Shown here: positions 23,635 to 30,199 of the stretch, piece after piece
Numbering within the stretch: the first letter of the stretch is position 1
Layout: every line of letters begins with the position of its first letter
Translations under genes and position numbers: made by a program
DNA from: Nonomuraea africana
GTDB taxonomy: Bacteria; Actinomycetota; Actinomycetes; Streptosporangiales; Streptosporangiaceae
Reading direction: 5' to 3'
NCBI RefSeq assembly: GCF_014873535.1
Contig: NZ_JADBEF010000001.1
Span: 2,790,001-2,854,000 of the forward strand
DNA: 64,000 bases
The notes under the pieces: generated by a model
The model's database searches: none
What the model was told of the DNA's origin: nothing
What the model saw: the letters and a program-made list of their open reading frames with translations, nothing else

Positions 23635-24870
23635 ATGATCAGTCTCAAGCACGCTCTCAACGCCGTCATGCCCCGCCCTCGCCATGCGTGCCGCCGATCG
23701 CCCGAGGGCGGGCCGATGGCCGAGGTGGTCGACGGGATCTCCCTGGCGCGCCTGGCCACCGGCCAGGTCCGCCGAGGAGGGAAGCACTTCCTGCCGGAGC
23801 GGCTGCTCGTCGAGCTGAGCGACGTCCGCGGCCAGCGCGCCGGGCCTGATCCGTTTCTCGACGCGTTCCTCGACTGCCTGTTGGACAAGCACGAGGGACG
23901 TTTCTGGAACCGGACGTATCTGGCGCTGTCGCTTCTGGAACGCCTGCTGGACGATCAGCGCTCAGGGCTGAGCCCGTCCCGGCTGGCCACCCTGCTGATC
24001 TCCGACGTCGTGCGGTTCGAGATCGAGGCGGCGGGCGGCTCGGCGGAGTTCCCGGCCAGGGGGCGGCCGGATCCGATGACGCTGCGCAAGCGGCTGCGGC
24101 ACGCGCTGCGGTTCGTGGCCGACGACCTCGACGCCCCGCCGTCCCTGCTGGCTCGGACGGTGGCCGAGTCCCGGCCGGAGGAACTCCTCGACCACCTGCC
24201 CAGGCCCCCGGCGACCCCGGCCGGCCAGTGGTTCGGCGTCACCGTGCAGCCGGTGTACGTCCTGCACGACGAGTACTTCTTCATCCGCGTCCTGCAGACC
24301 CATGAAATGATCTTCACCACGATCGCGTCCGACATGAGGGCCGCGATCGCGGCGTTGCGCGAGGGGCGGGTGGAGTCCTGCGTGGCGCGCGTGGATCACG
24401 CGGTCGCGGTGTTCGAGCGCGCGGCGTCGCTGTTCCGGATGGTCGCCACGATGCGGCCAGAACAGTTCTGCGGCTTCCGGCAGTACACCGACGGCGCCAG
24501 CGCCATCCAGTCCGAGCAGTACAAGCGGTTCGAGATCCTGTGCGGTCCGCCGCCCGACCCGCGGCTGCACTCATCCGCCTTCACGAGCGTGCCGGTGGTG
24601 CGCGCCGAGGCGGAGCGCGACCACGACAGCCTCACCGGGGCATATCTCGAGCTCCGCGGCGAGGCGGGGTTCGACCCGGCGCAGTGGGCGGCGCTCGACG
24701 CCGCGCTCGCCCGGTTGGAGGCCGTCCACCAGCGCTGGAAGTCCACGCATCGCTCGCTGGCCGTGCGCATGCTGGGTGACGCGCCCGGGTCGGGCCACAC
24801 CTCCGGCGTCCCCTACCTCACGCAGTGCCTGGACAACCGCCTGTTCCACCAGCTCGGCGAGGCCTCCTGA
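23635..24870 (+). CDS. Divergent tryptophan 2,3-dioxygenase-superfamily heme protein
   Basis: 411 aa from ATG 23635 (GGAG 9 nt before; ATG 23620 is also in frame). The C-terminal 200 residues carry superfamily marks: HDEYFFIRVLQTHEMIF (canonical HxExLFIxxHQxxELWF), SAIQSEQYKRFE, and WKSTHRSLAVRMLGDAPGSG with HTSGVPYL, where His372 is the expected proximal heme ligand. The active-site His that follows 'FIxx' in true TDO is Leu220 here, and ~165 extra N-terminal residues precede the fold. This matches neither TDO nor a short indoleamine enzyme; it is closer in style to the PrnB/MarE type of diverged heme enzymes. Substrate unknown. Convergent with a short ABC remnant. Confidence 0.75.
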   Translation: MISLKHALNAVMPRPRHACRRSPEGGPMAEVVDGISLARLATGQVRRGGKHFLPERLLVELSDVRGQRAGPDPFLDAFLDCLLDKHEGRFWNRTYLALSLLERLLDDQRSGLSPSRLATLLISDVVRFEIEAAGGSAEFPARGRPDPMTLRKRLRHALRFVADDLDAPPSLLARTVAESRPEELLDHLPRPPATPAGQWFGVTVQPVYVLHDEYFFIRVLQTHEMIFTTIASDMRAAIAALREGRVESCVARVDHAVAVFERAASLFRMVATMRPEQFCGFRQYTDGASAIQSEQYKRFEILCGPPPDPRLHSSAFTSVPVVRAEAERDHDSLTGAYLELRGEAGFDPAQWAALDAALARLEAVHQRWKSTHRSLAVRMLGDAPGSGHTSGVPYLTQCLDNRLFHQLGEAS

Positions 24871-24888
24871 CGCCGCGGGAGGCCCCGA

Positions 24889-25020
24889 TCAGCTGCCGAC
24901 GCTCTGGTAGTGCAGCAGCTGCGCCCGCCAGATGCGGGTGCGGACGGCGCCGAACGGGCCGGTGAAAGTGCGGGGGCGGCGGAAGACCTTGGTCAATCCC
25001 TCGACTCGGATCACTGACAC
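24889..25020 (-). pseudogene. 43-codon ABC ATPase N-terminal stub joined to unrelated tail
   Basis: GTG 25020 opens VSVIRVEGLTKVFRRPRTFT then GPFGAVRTR. This is the very start of an ABC-type ATPase of the 'VIRVEGLTKxFRRP' type, before Walker A. It then switches to IWRAQLLHYQSVGS and a stop at 24889. A purine-rich GAAAGAAAG stands before the GTG, so it may be translated. It is best explained as a deletion that joined the 5' end of one gene to the 3' end of another. Confidence 0.5.
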
Positions 25021-25103
25021 TTTCTTTCACACGGCCCGAATCGACGGCAATTGTTTTAGCGGCTCTCTTCAGGGCGAAGAGCTGCGGTGGGCCTGTCCGT
25101 CGG

Positions 25104-25946
25104 CTAGCCGGTTCGGAGCCTTTCGTCGGCCTCGGCGAGGTCCTCGGCGGTGGGGGCGTCGTCCTGGGTCAGCTTGAGCCGCCAGTAACCGGCGAAGTCG
25201 ATGGCGCGCTTGTCGATCCCGCGGTCGTCGACCAGGTGCCTGCGCAGCGCCCTGACCGTGCCCGACTCCCCGGCGATCCAGGCGAAGACCCGACCCTCGG
25301 GCAGGTCCGCCTGCCGTACGGCCCGCAGCAGCGCCTCCCCCACCGGCTCCTGCCCCCTGTGCAGCCAGTGGACGGCGGCCGCGCCCGCGCTCGGGCAGGG
25401 CTGTTCCTCCGCGGCGTCGGCGACCTCGATGTAGGCCACGGCCCTGTGCCCCTCGGGCAGCCAGTCGAGCAGGGTGCCGATGGCCGGCAGCGCGCTCTCG
25501 TCGCCGGCGATCAGCAGCCAGTCGGCGGCGGTGATGGACTCGTCCAGCGGGGGCTGCCTGGCGAAGTAGGGCGAGGGCCCGAAGATGCCGAGCGTGTCGC
25601 CCGGCCGGGCGCGCTGGGCCCAGCGGGTGGCGGGCCCGGTGTCGCCGTGCAGGACGAAGTCGATGTCGATGACGCCTTCGCCGTGGCTCCTGAGGGTGAA
25701 GCTGCGCATCCACGGCCGCTCGTTCTCGGGGATGGCGTTGAAGGCCTGGTACCAGGCCATCAGGTCGTCGCCCGCCTCGGGCAGCACCACGTCGTGGCCC
25801 GGCCTGGGGAAGTAGAGCTTGACCTGCAGATCTGGTTCGTCGCGGAAGAAGGGCTCGAGGCCGCCGGAGGTGAAGGTGATCCGGACCATGTGCGGGGTCA
25901 GGGGCACGACTCGCAGGACGCGAATGAGGGAGACTGGCAGCGACAT
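25104..25946 (-). CDS. Siderophore-interacting protein (ferric-siderophore reductase type)
   Basis: 280 aa flavin-reductase-type protein. SIP/ViuB marks: VLRVVPLTPHMVRITF at the start of the FAD domain, the flavin motif RSFTLRS, ATRWAQRARPGDTLGIFGPS, DWLLIAGDESALPAI in the NAD(P)H-binding half, and FAWIAGESGTVRALRRHL near the C-terminus. It probably releases iron from ferric siderophores using FAD and NAD(P)H. Divergent from a TetR gene with direct repeats between them. Confidence 0.95.
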   Translation of the reverse strand: MSLPVSLIRVLRVVPLTPHMVRITFTSGGLEPFFRDEPDLQVKLYFPRPGHDVVLPEAGDDLMAWYQAFNAIPENERPWMRSFTLRSHGEGVIDIDFVLHGDTGPATRWAQRARPGDTLGIFGPSPYFARQPPLDESITAADWLLIAGDESALPAIGTLLDWLPEGHRAVAYIEVADAAEEQPCPSAGAAAVHWLHRGQEPVGEALLRAVRQADLPEGRVFAWIAGESGTVRALRRHLVDDRGIDKRAIDFAGYWRLKLTQDDAPTAEDLAEADERLRTG

Positions 25947-25954
25947 GCATATCC

Positions 25955-26008
25955 TTATGCCGTAAAGAGTTAGCTCGAGCAGATTAGTTTATGCTGTAAG
26001 GAGTTGCA
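25955..26008. promoter_or_regulatory. Direct repeats between SIP and tetR genes
   Basis: TTATGCCGTAAAGAGTTAGC (25955-25974) and TTATGCTGTAAGGAGTTGCA (25989-26008), 34 bp apart, with 15 of the first 17 bases identical. The second copy contains the ribosome site (AAGGAG) of the tetR gene at 26011, so binding would block tetR transcription; the first lies 9 bp before the SIP start. Confidence 0.6.
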
Positions 26009-26010
26009 AG

Positions 26011-26775
26011 GTGACCGTGTTCGCAGGTCAGGGCTCGGTGGCGGCGCTGTGGCGGGCCAAGGAGGAGACCAAGCCGAAGCCAGGGCCGAAGCCGCGCCTC
26101 AGCGTCGGCCTCATCGTGGACACCGCGATCACGGTCGCCGACGAGGCCGGGATGGCGGCGCTGTCGATGCGCGCCGTCGGCGAGCGGCTGGGCCGTACGG
26201 CGATGGCCCTCTACACCTACGTGCCGAACAAGAGCGAGCTGCTCGACCTCATGCACGACAGGGCGCTGGCCGAACTGCCCACGGACTATGACCTGGACGA
26301 GGGCTGGAGAGCGGCGCTGACGGCGTGGGCGGGCGACACCTGCGCCTTCTACGTGCGCCACCCGTGGACGCTCCAGGTCTCGCAGGCCCGTCCCGTGCTG
26401 GGCCCGCACGAGTTCGCCATGCTCGACACGCTGGCCCGCGTCCTGGCCGCGACCGGGCTGGGGCCCCGGGTGCTGCGCGGCGTCGTGGCCGCCCTGTTCG
26501 ACGTCGTACGGGGGGCCGCCAGGACGATCTCCGAGGCGCGCAGGGCGCCGTCGGAGACCGGGGTGGCCGACGAGGAGTGGTGGACGGCGCGCTCCTCGCT
26601 GCTGCTGGAGGTCGCTCCCGACTTCGCCGAGCGGTTCCCGATGGCGGTGTGGCTGGAGAGCGAGCCCATCTCGCCGGTGGCGGGCGAGCCGTACCTGGAG
26701 GCGGCGGCCCGGCAGGCCTTCCAGTCGGGGCTGGCCGTCCTGCTGGACGGCATCGAGGCCGCCACTCGCGCCTAG
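26011..26775 (+). CDS. TetR-family repressor
   Basis: 254 aa from GTG 26011 with AAGGAG 7 nt upstream. TetR_N helix-turn-helix: LIVDTAITVADEAGMAALSM then RAVGERLGRTAMALYTYVP (residues ~30-75), followed by NKSELLDLMHDRAL. C-terminal TetR_C domain with HPWTLQVSQARPVLGPHEF. Very likely controls the divergent siderophore-interacting protein gene through the repeats at 25955-26008. Despite the iron-related target it is a TetR, not a Fur/DtxR protein, so the signal is probably a small molecule. Confidence 0.92.
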   Translation: MTVFAGQGSVAALWRAKEETKPKPGPKPRLSVGLIVDTAITVADEAGMAALSMRAVGERLGRTAMALYTYVPNKSELLDLMHDRALAELPTDYDLDEGWRAALTAWAGDTCAFYVRHPWTLQVSQARPVLGPHEFAMLDTLARVLAATGLGPRVLRGVVAALFDVVRGAARTISEARRAPSETGVADEEWWTARSSLLLEVAPDFAERFPMAVWLESEPISPVAGEPYLEAAARQAFQSGLAVLLDGIEAATRA

Positions 26776-26786
26776 AGTTGGTGTCC

Positions 26787-27254
26787 ATGGAATCCAGTGA
26801 GCTGCTGGGCACACGGCTGCGCCTGCTCCTCGACCTGCTCGACGACGGCGTCACCGCGCTCTACCCCTCCCTCGGGCTGGCCGGCTTCCGCCCCCGCTTC
26901 ACCCCGATCCTGCGCCAGTTGGCCGCCGAGGGTCCCGCCTCCATCCGCGACCTGGCCCGCGCGATCGGCGTGACGCACTCGGCCGCCAGCCAGACGGTCG
27001 CGCAGATGGCCAAGGAGGACCTGGTCGCCCTCTCCCCCGGCGCCGACGCCCGCCAGCGCATCGTGCGGCTGACCGGCAAGGCCGAGGCGCTGCTGCCGGC
27101 GCTGGACAAGGAGTGGACCGCGACCGCCGCCGCGGCGGCCGAGCTCGAGGCCGAGCTGCCCTACCCGCTCAGCCGCCTGATCGACGAGACGCTGGAGGCG
27201 CTGCGCCGCCGTCCGATGCGCGACAGGATCAGCGCAGCCGCCAGACACCTGTAG
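26787..27254 (+). CDS. MarR-family regulator
   Basis: 155 aa from ATG 26787 (GTG 26781 is also in frame). Winged-helix marks: LRQLAAEGPASIRDLARAIG, then VTHSAASQTVAQMAKEDLV as the recognition helix, and PGADARQRIVRLTGKAE as the wing. No strong ribosome site; 11 bp after the tetR stop, so it may depend on read-through or coupling. Ligand unknown. The frame continues as a shadow of a WYL remnant downstream. Confidence 0.85.
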   Translation: MESSELLGTRLRLLLDLLDDGVTALYPSLGLAGFRPRFTPILRQLAAEGPASIRDLARAIGVTHSAASQTVAQMAKEDLVALSPGADARQRIVRLTGKAEALLPALDKEWTATAAAAAELEAELPYPLSRLIDETLEALRRRPMRDRISAAARHL

Positions 27255-27466
27255 CACAGGAGGCCAGCGCGCCGTACGGCCTGGCCGCGGTCAACCACCG
27301 CTGGTACCTGGTGGCCTTCGACGAGCACCGGTCGGACTGGCGGATCTTCCGCGTGGACCGCATGGGTGCGCCGCACCGCACAGGTGTCCGCGTCGGGGCG
27401 CGTGAGCTGCCCGGCGGGGTCGACGCGGCCACCTGTGCGGTGTCCTCGATCAAGGCGATGGGCTGA
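27255..27466 (+). pseudogene. WYL-domain regulator, C-terminal-region fragment
   Basis: The frame ending at 27466 reads PYGLAAVNHRWYLVAFDEHR, then SDWRIFRVDRMGAP, with the diagnostic Trp-Tyr-Leu and the RxDWRxFRVDR block of WYL domains. The N-terminal helix-turn-helix and first half of the ligand domain are missing, and the piece directly abuts the end of the MarR gene. About 65 codons remain of an expected 320. Compare the intact WYL protein at 35007-35957. Confidence 0.65.
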
Positions 27467-27484
27467 GCGTCCCGGCGGGGAGGC

Positions 27485-27751
27485 TCAGACGGTTCGCGCG
27501 GGTCCCGACATCTCGGCGATGTCCTCGGCCCCGTCGCCGAGGAGCTTGTCGGCCAGGTCCATCAGGGCACGGCCGGCCGCCAGCTCGTCGCCGATCTCGG
27601 GGACGGGGCGGTCGTCGGGGTTGCGCCGGGCGTAGCCGACGCTCTGGTGCCGCTGGTTGCCGGCGGTGTACAACACGGCGGTGGCTGAGGTGCGCTTGTC
27701 CTCGTCGTCCTCGCTGATGAGGATCTTGACGGTCCATTCCTCGGTTTTCAT
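27485..27751 (-). CDS. DUF1876 domain protein
   Basis: 88 aa from ATG 27751 with GGAG at 6 nt. The complete sequence is one DUF1876 domain: EEWTVKILISEDDEDKRTSA, then TAVLYTAGNQRHQSVGYARR, with PVPEIGDELAAGRALMDLAD. This small alpha/beta fold resembles a double-stranded RNA-binding domain and is common in actinomycetes, often encoded near stress or cell-envelope genes. Cytoplasmic. Function unknown. Confidence 0.88.
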   Translation of the reverse strand: MKTEEWTVKILISEDDEDKRTSATAVLYTAGNQRHQSVGYARRNPDDRPVPEIGDELAAGRALMDLADKLLGDGAEDIAEMSGPARTV

Positions 27752-27877
27752 GACGACTCCAGATGTAACGAAGGTGACGATACGGTCATATACCCAGCAT
27801 CCCCCCATAAGGGTGACAAGCGCGAGGCCAACCACCCAGGAGGTTCGCCTCGGGCGCGATCGGGTAGCAGCGGCGCC

Positions 27878-28816
27878 ATGCCTACGTACGGATTCCACGC
27901 CTCGCACGAGCAGGTGCCGCCCCGAGACCTTCTCGATGCCGTAACGGCCGCCGAGGAGGCCGGCTTCGGCGCGGCCATGTCGTCGGACCACTTCTCGCCG
28001 TGGAGCGAGCGGCAGGGCGAGTCGGGTTTCGCCTGGTCGTGGCTGGGCGCCGCGCTGGAGCGTACGTCGTTGCCGTTCGGAGTCGTCAACGCGCCGGGGC
28101 AGCGCTACCACCCCGCGATCATCGCGCAGGCCATCGCCACGCTCGACTCGATGTACCCGGGCCGGTTCTGGGCCGCGCTCGGGAGCGGCGAGGCCTCCAA
28201 CGAGCACATCACCGGCGCCCCGTGGCCGCGCAAGCAGGTGCGCAACGCCCGGCTGCGCGAGTGCGTGGACGTCATCAGGGCGCTGCTGGCAGGCCAGGAG
28301 GTCACCCACGAAGGGCTGGTCACCGTGGACCGGGCCAGGCTCTGGACGCTTCCCACCGAACCGCCCGACCTCGTCGGGGCGGCGGTGAGCGAGGAGACCG
28401 CCCGCTGGTGCGCCGAGTGGGCCGACGGGCTGATCACCGTGGGCGGGCCGCAGGCGGCGGGCGTGGCGCGGGCCTACCGGGAGGCGGGCGGGCGCGGCCG
28501 GCTGCGGCTGCAGGTCCACCTGAGCTGGGCGCCCACCGAGGAGGAGGCGCTGCGGCTGGCCCATGACCAGTGGCGCTCCAACGTGTTCGCGCCGCCGGTC
28601 TGCTGGGACCTCGACCGCGTGGAGCTGTTCGACATCGTCTCCCGTGACGTCTCGCCCGAGAAGGTGGCCGAGGTCGTGCACGTCTCCGCCGAGGTGGGCC
28701 GCCACGCGGAACTCCTGCACTCCTACGCCGAGCAGGGGTTCGACGAGATCTTCCTCCACCATGTCGGCCGGGAGCAGCGCCCGTTCATCGAGGCCTTCGC
28801 CGAGATCGTCAAGTGA
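27878..28816 (+). CDS. LLM-class flavin-dependent oxidoreductase
   Basis: 312 aa luciferase-like TIM barrel: MPTYGFHASHEQVPPRDLL, SSDHFSPWSERQGESGF, GVVNAPGQRYHPAIIAQAIA, ALGSGEASNEHITG (the glycine-rich phosphate-binding turn), and WADGLITVGGP. The SDHF-xPW and 'GESGFAW' features match the subfamily annotated as non-F420 relatives of F420-dependent glucose-6-phosphate dehydrogenase. Cofactor FMN or F420 cannot be decided from sequence alone. Convergent with a TetR gene 12 bp away. Confidence 0.9.
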   Translation: MPTYGFHASHEQVPPRDLLDAVTAAEEAGFGAAMSSDHFSPWSERQGESGFAWSWLGAALERTSLPFGVVNAPGQRYHPAIIAQAIATLDSMYPGRFWAALGSGEASNEHITGAPWPRKQVRNARLRECVDVIRALLAGQEVTHEGLVTVDRARLWTLPTEPPDLVGAAVSEETARWCAEWADGLITVGGPQAAGVARAYREAGGRGRLRLQVHLSWAPTEEEALRLAHDQWRSNVFAPPVCWDLDRVELFDIVSRDVSPEKVAEVVHVSAEVGRHAELLHSYAEQGFDEIFLHHVGREQRPFIEAFAEIVK

Positions 28817-28828
28817 GCCGGCGCCGGG

Positions 28829-29455
28829 TCACGGCGGCGCGCCGGGCAGTCCGAGAGTGCGGTGGATCATCTGGTGCATGTGGGCGCGGAAGCGCCGCAT
28901 GGCGCGCGGGTCGTCGGGGCCGCGCCGCTGCGCCGCGGTGTCGAACACGCCGCTCAGGACGAATCCGTGCACGCACCAGATCATCGAGTTGATCGTGTAG
29001 TGCACGTCGGCGTGCTCGATGTTCGACGCCGGGATGATGTTCTCGATGGCGAACTCGGCCAGCGGCTGGGCGTACTTCGCCTCGAGGTTGCTGACGTCGC
29101 TGGCGTCCGACAGCCAGCGGTGCATCCACAGCGCGGGCACCTCGGGGTGGTCGGCGGAGAAGTCGATGTAGGCGTCGATGAACCGGTGCACGGCGGCCAC
29201 CTTGTCCTCGGGCGGCGCGGCCTGCACATCCTTGATCCTTGCCTTCACCATGGCCGCGTGGACCGTGTGCGCGCGCTCCATCACCGCGAGGTACAGGTCG
29301 CGCTTGGAGCCGAAGTGGGAGCTCACCGTCTTCGCGGTCAACCCGGCGGTCTCCGCGATCTGCCCGATATCGGTCGCGTCGTAGCCGAGCGCGGCGAACA
29401 GCTTGGTCGCGGCCTGGAGGATGCGCTCCCGCTCACCCCCTTTTCCTGGCGTCAT
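28829..29455 (-). CDS. TetR-family repressor
   Basis: 208 aa. TetR_N: GERERILQAATKLFAALGYD, then TDIGQIAETAGLTAKTVSSHFGSKRDLYL (recognition helix LTAKTVSSHF). The C-terminal domain has HPEVPALWMHRWLSDASDV, similar to the TetR_C group with a helical ligand pocket. It stands alone facing a 317-bp non-coding stretch; no divergent partner is immediately adjacent, so the regulated gene is unclear. Confidence 0.92.
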   Translation of the reverse strand: MTPGKGGERERILQAATKLFAALGYDATDIGQIAETAGLTAKTVSSHFGSKRDLYLAVMERAHTVHAAMVKARIKDVQAAPPEDKVAAVHRFIDAYIDFSADHPEVPALWMHRWLSDASDVSNLEAKYAQPLAEFAIENIIPASNIEHADVHYTINSMIWCVHGFVLSGVFDTAAQRRGPDDPRAMRRFRAHMHQMIHRTLGLPGAPP

Positions 29456-29772
29456 ACAGGTGACCCTAGAATCCGCCGTCGGCTGGGCAAATCACGTGAT
29501 CGATAAATACCGGTCAAATAGCTCCCGTGCGGATAAAAGAGGCAAACTACGGCCCACCTCCGCACTTACGGGATGGCCCGCCGGCAGGCGGGGCAGCCCG
29601 GAGCGCGACCCGGAAGCGGTCACGTTGGTCGGCGCTGTTGTTCGATGTAGGCCCTGATGATGGAGAGGAGGGCTCCGCCGCAGGAGGCTGCGACCTGGAC
29701 GGGGGGCTGGTTCCCCGTCAGCATCCATTCTCATTCGTACGCTACGACACCCTTCCGGAGGACTGAAACCCC
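29456..29772. other. 317-bp intergenic stretch
   Basis: No gene recognised. The left half is locally AT-richer (around 29492-29530, with CGATAAATACCGGTC), which fits the promoter of the minus-strand TetR gene. GGAGG lies near 29757, a little far (about 12 nt) from the tautomerase start. Confidence 0.5.
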
Positions 29773-30144
29773 ATGCCGCAGATCACCGTGGAGTACTCCG
29801 CGAGCCTGCAGGACGCCTTCGACCGCCGCGCCTTCGCCCTGGCCCTGCACACCGCGGCGGCGCCGATCATCGACAGCGAGCTCGAGAGCTTCAAGTCCCG
29901 CTCCTACCGCGTCGACGACGAGGTCATCGGCGACGGCTCGCCCGCCCAGGCCATGCTCCACGTGGAGGTGGCGATCCTGTCAGGACGCGACCAGGACACC
30001 AAGCGCCATCTGGCCGCCACCGCCCTGTCCGTGGCCGCCGACCACCTGACCCCGCCGCCGGGTCTCACCGTTCAGACGACGGTCGAGATCCGCGATCTCG
30101 ACAGCGCCACCTATCACAAGCGCGTCGACACCGGCCGCGCATGA
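29773..30144 (+). CDS. 5-carboxymethyl-2-hydroxymuconate delta-isomerase (CHMI) family tautomerase
   Basis: 123 aa. It begins MPQITVEYSASL, so Pro is exposed as the N-terminal catalytic base after Met removal, as in the tautomerase superfamily. The length and blocks DRRAFALALHTAAAPIIDSE, YRVDDEVIGDGSPAQAMLHV and LSGRDQDTKRHLAATAL fit CHMI (HpcD/HpaF type) rather than the 60-residue 4-oxalocrotonate tautomerases. In other bacteria it acts in homoprotocatechuate degradation, but no pathway genes are near, so the substrate here may differ. Ends just before a bidirectional hairpin. Confidence 0.85.
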   Translation: MPQITVEYSASLQDAFDRRAFALALHTAAAPIIDSELESFKSRSYRVDDEVIGDGSPAQAMLHVEVAILSGRDQDTKRHLAATALSVAADHLTPPPGLTVQTTVEIRDLDSATYHKRVDTGRA

Positions 30145-30150
30145 AGGCGG

Positions 30151-30184
30151 CGCCGCCCGTCCCGACCTCGCGGGGCGGGCGGCG
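30151..30184. terminator. Bidirectional hairpin between convergent genes
   Basis: CGCCGCCCGTCCCG and CGGGGCGGGCGGCG pair with one mismatch around a 6-nt loop (ACCTCG). Located between the convergent tautomerase and beta-propeller genes; likely terminates both. Confidence 0.65.
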
Positions 30185-30199
30185 GATGAGCCGCGCGCC

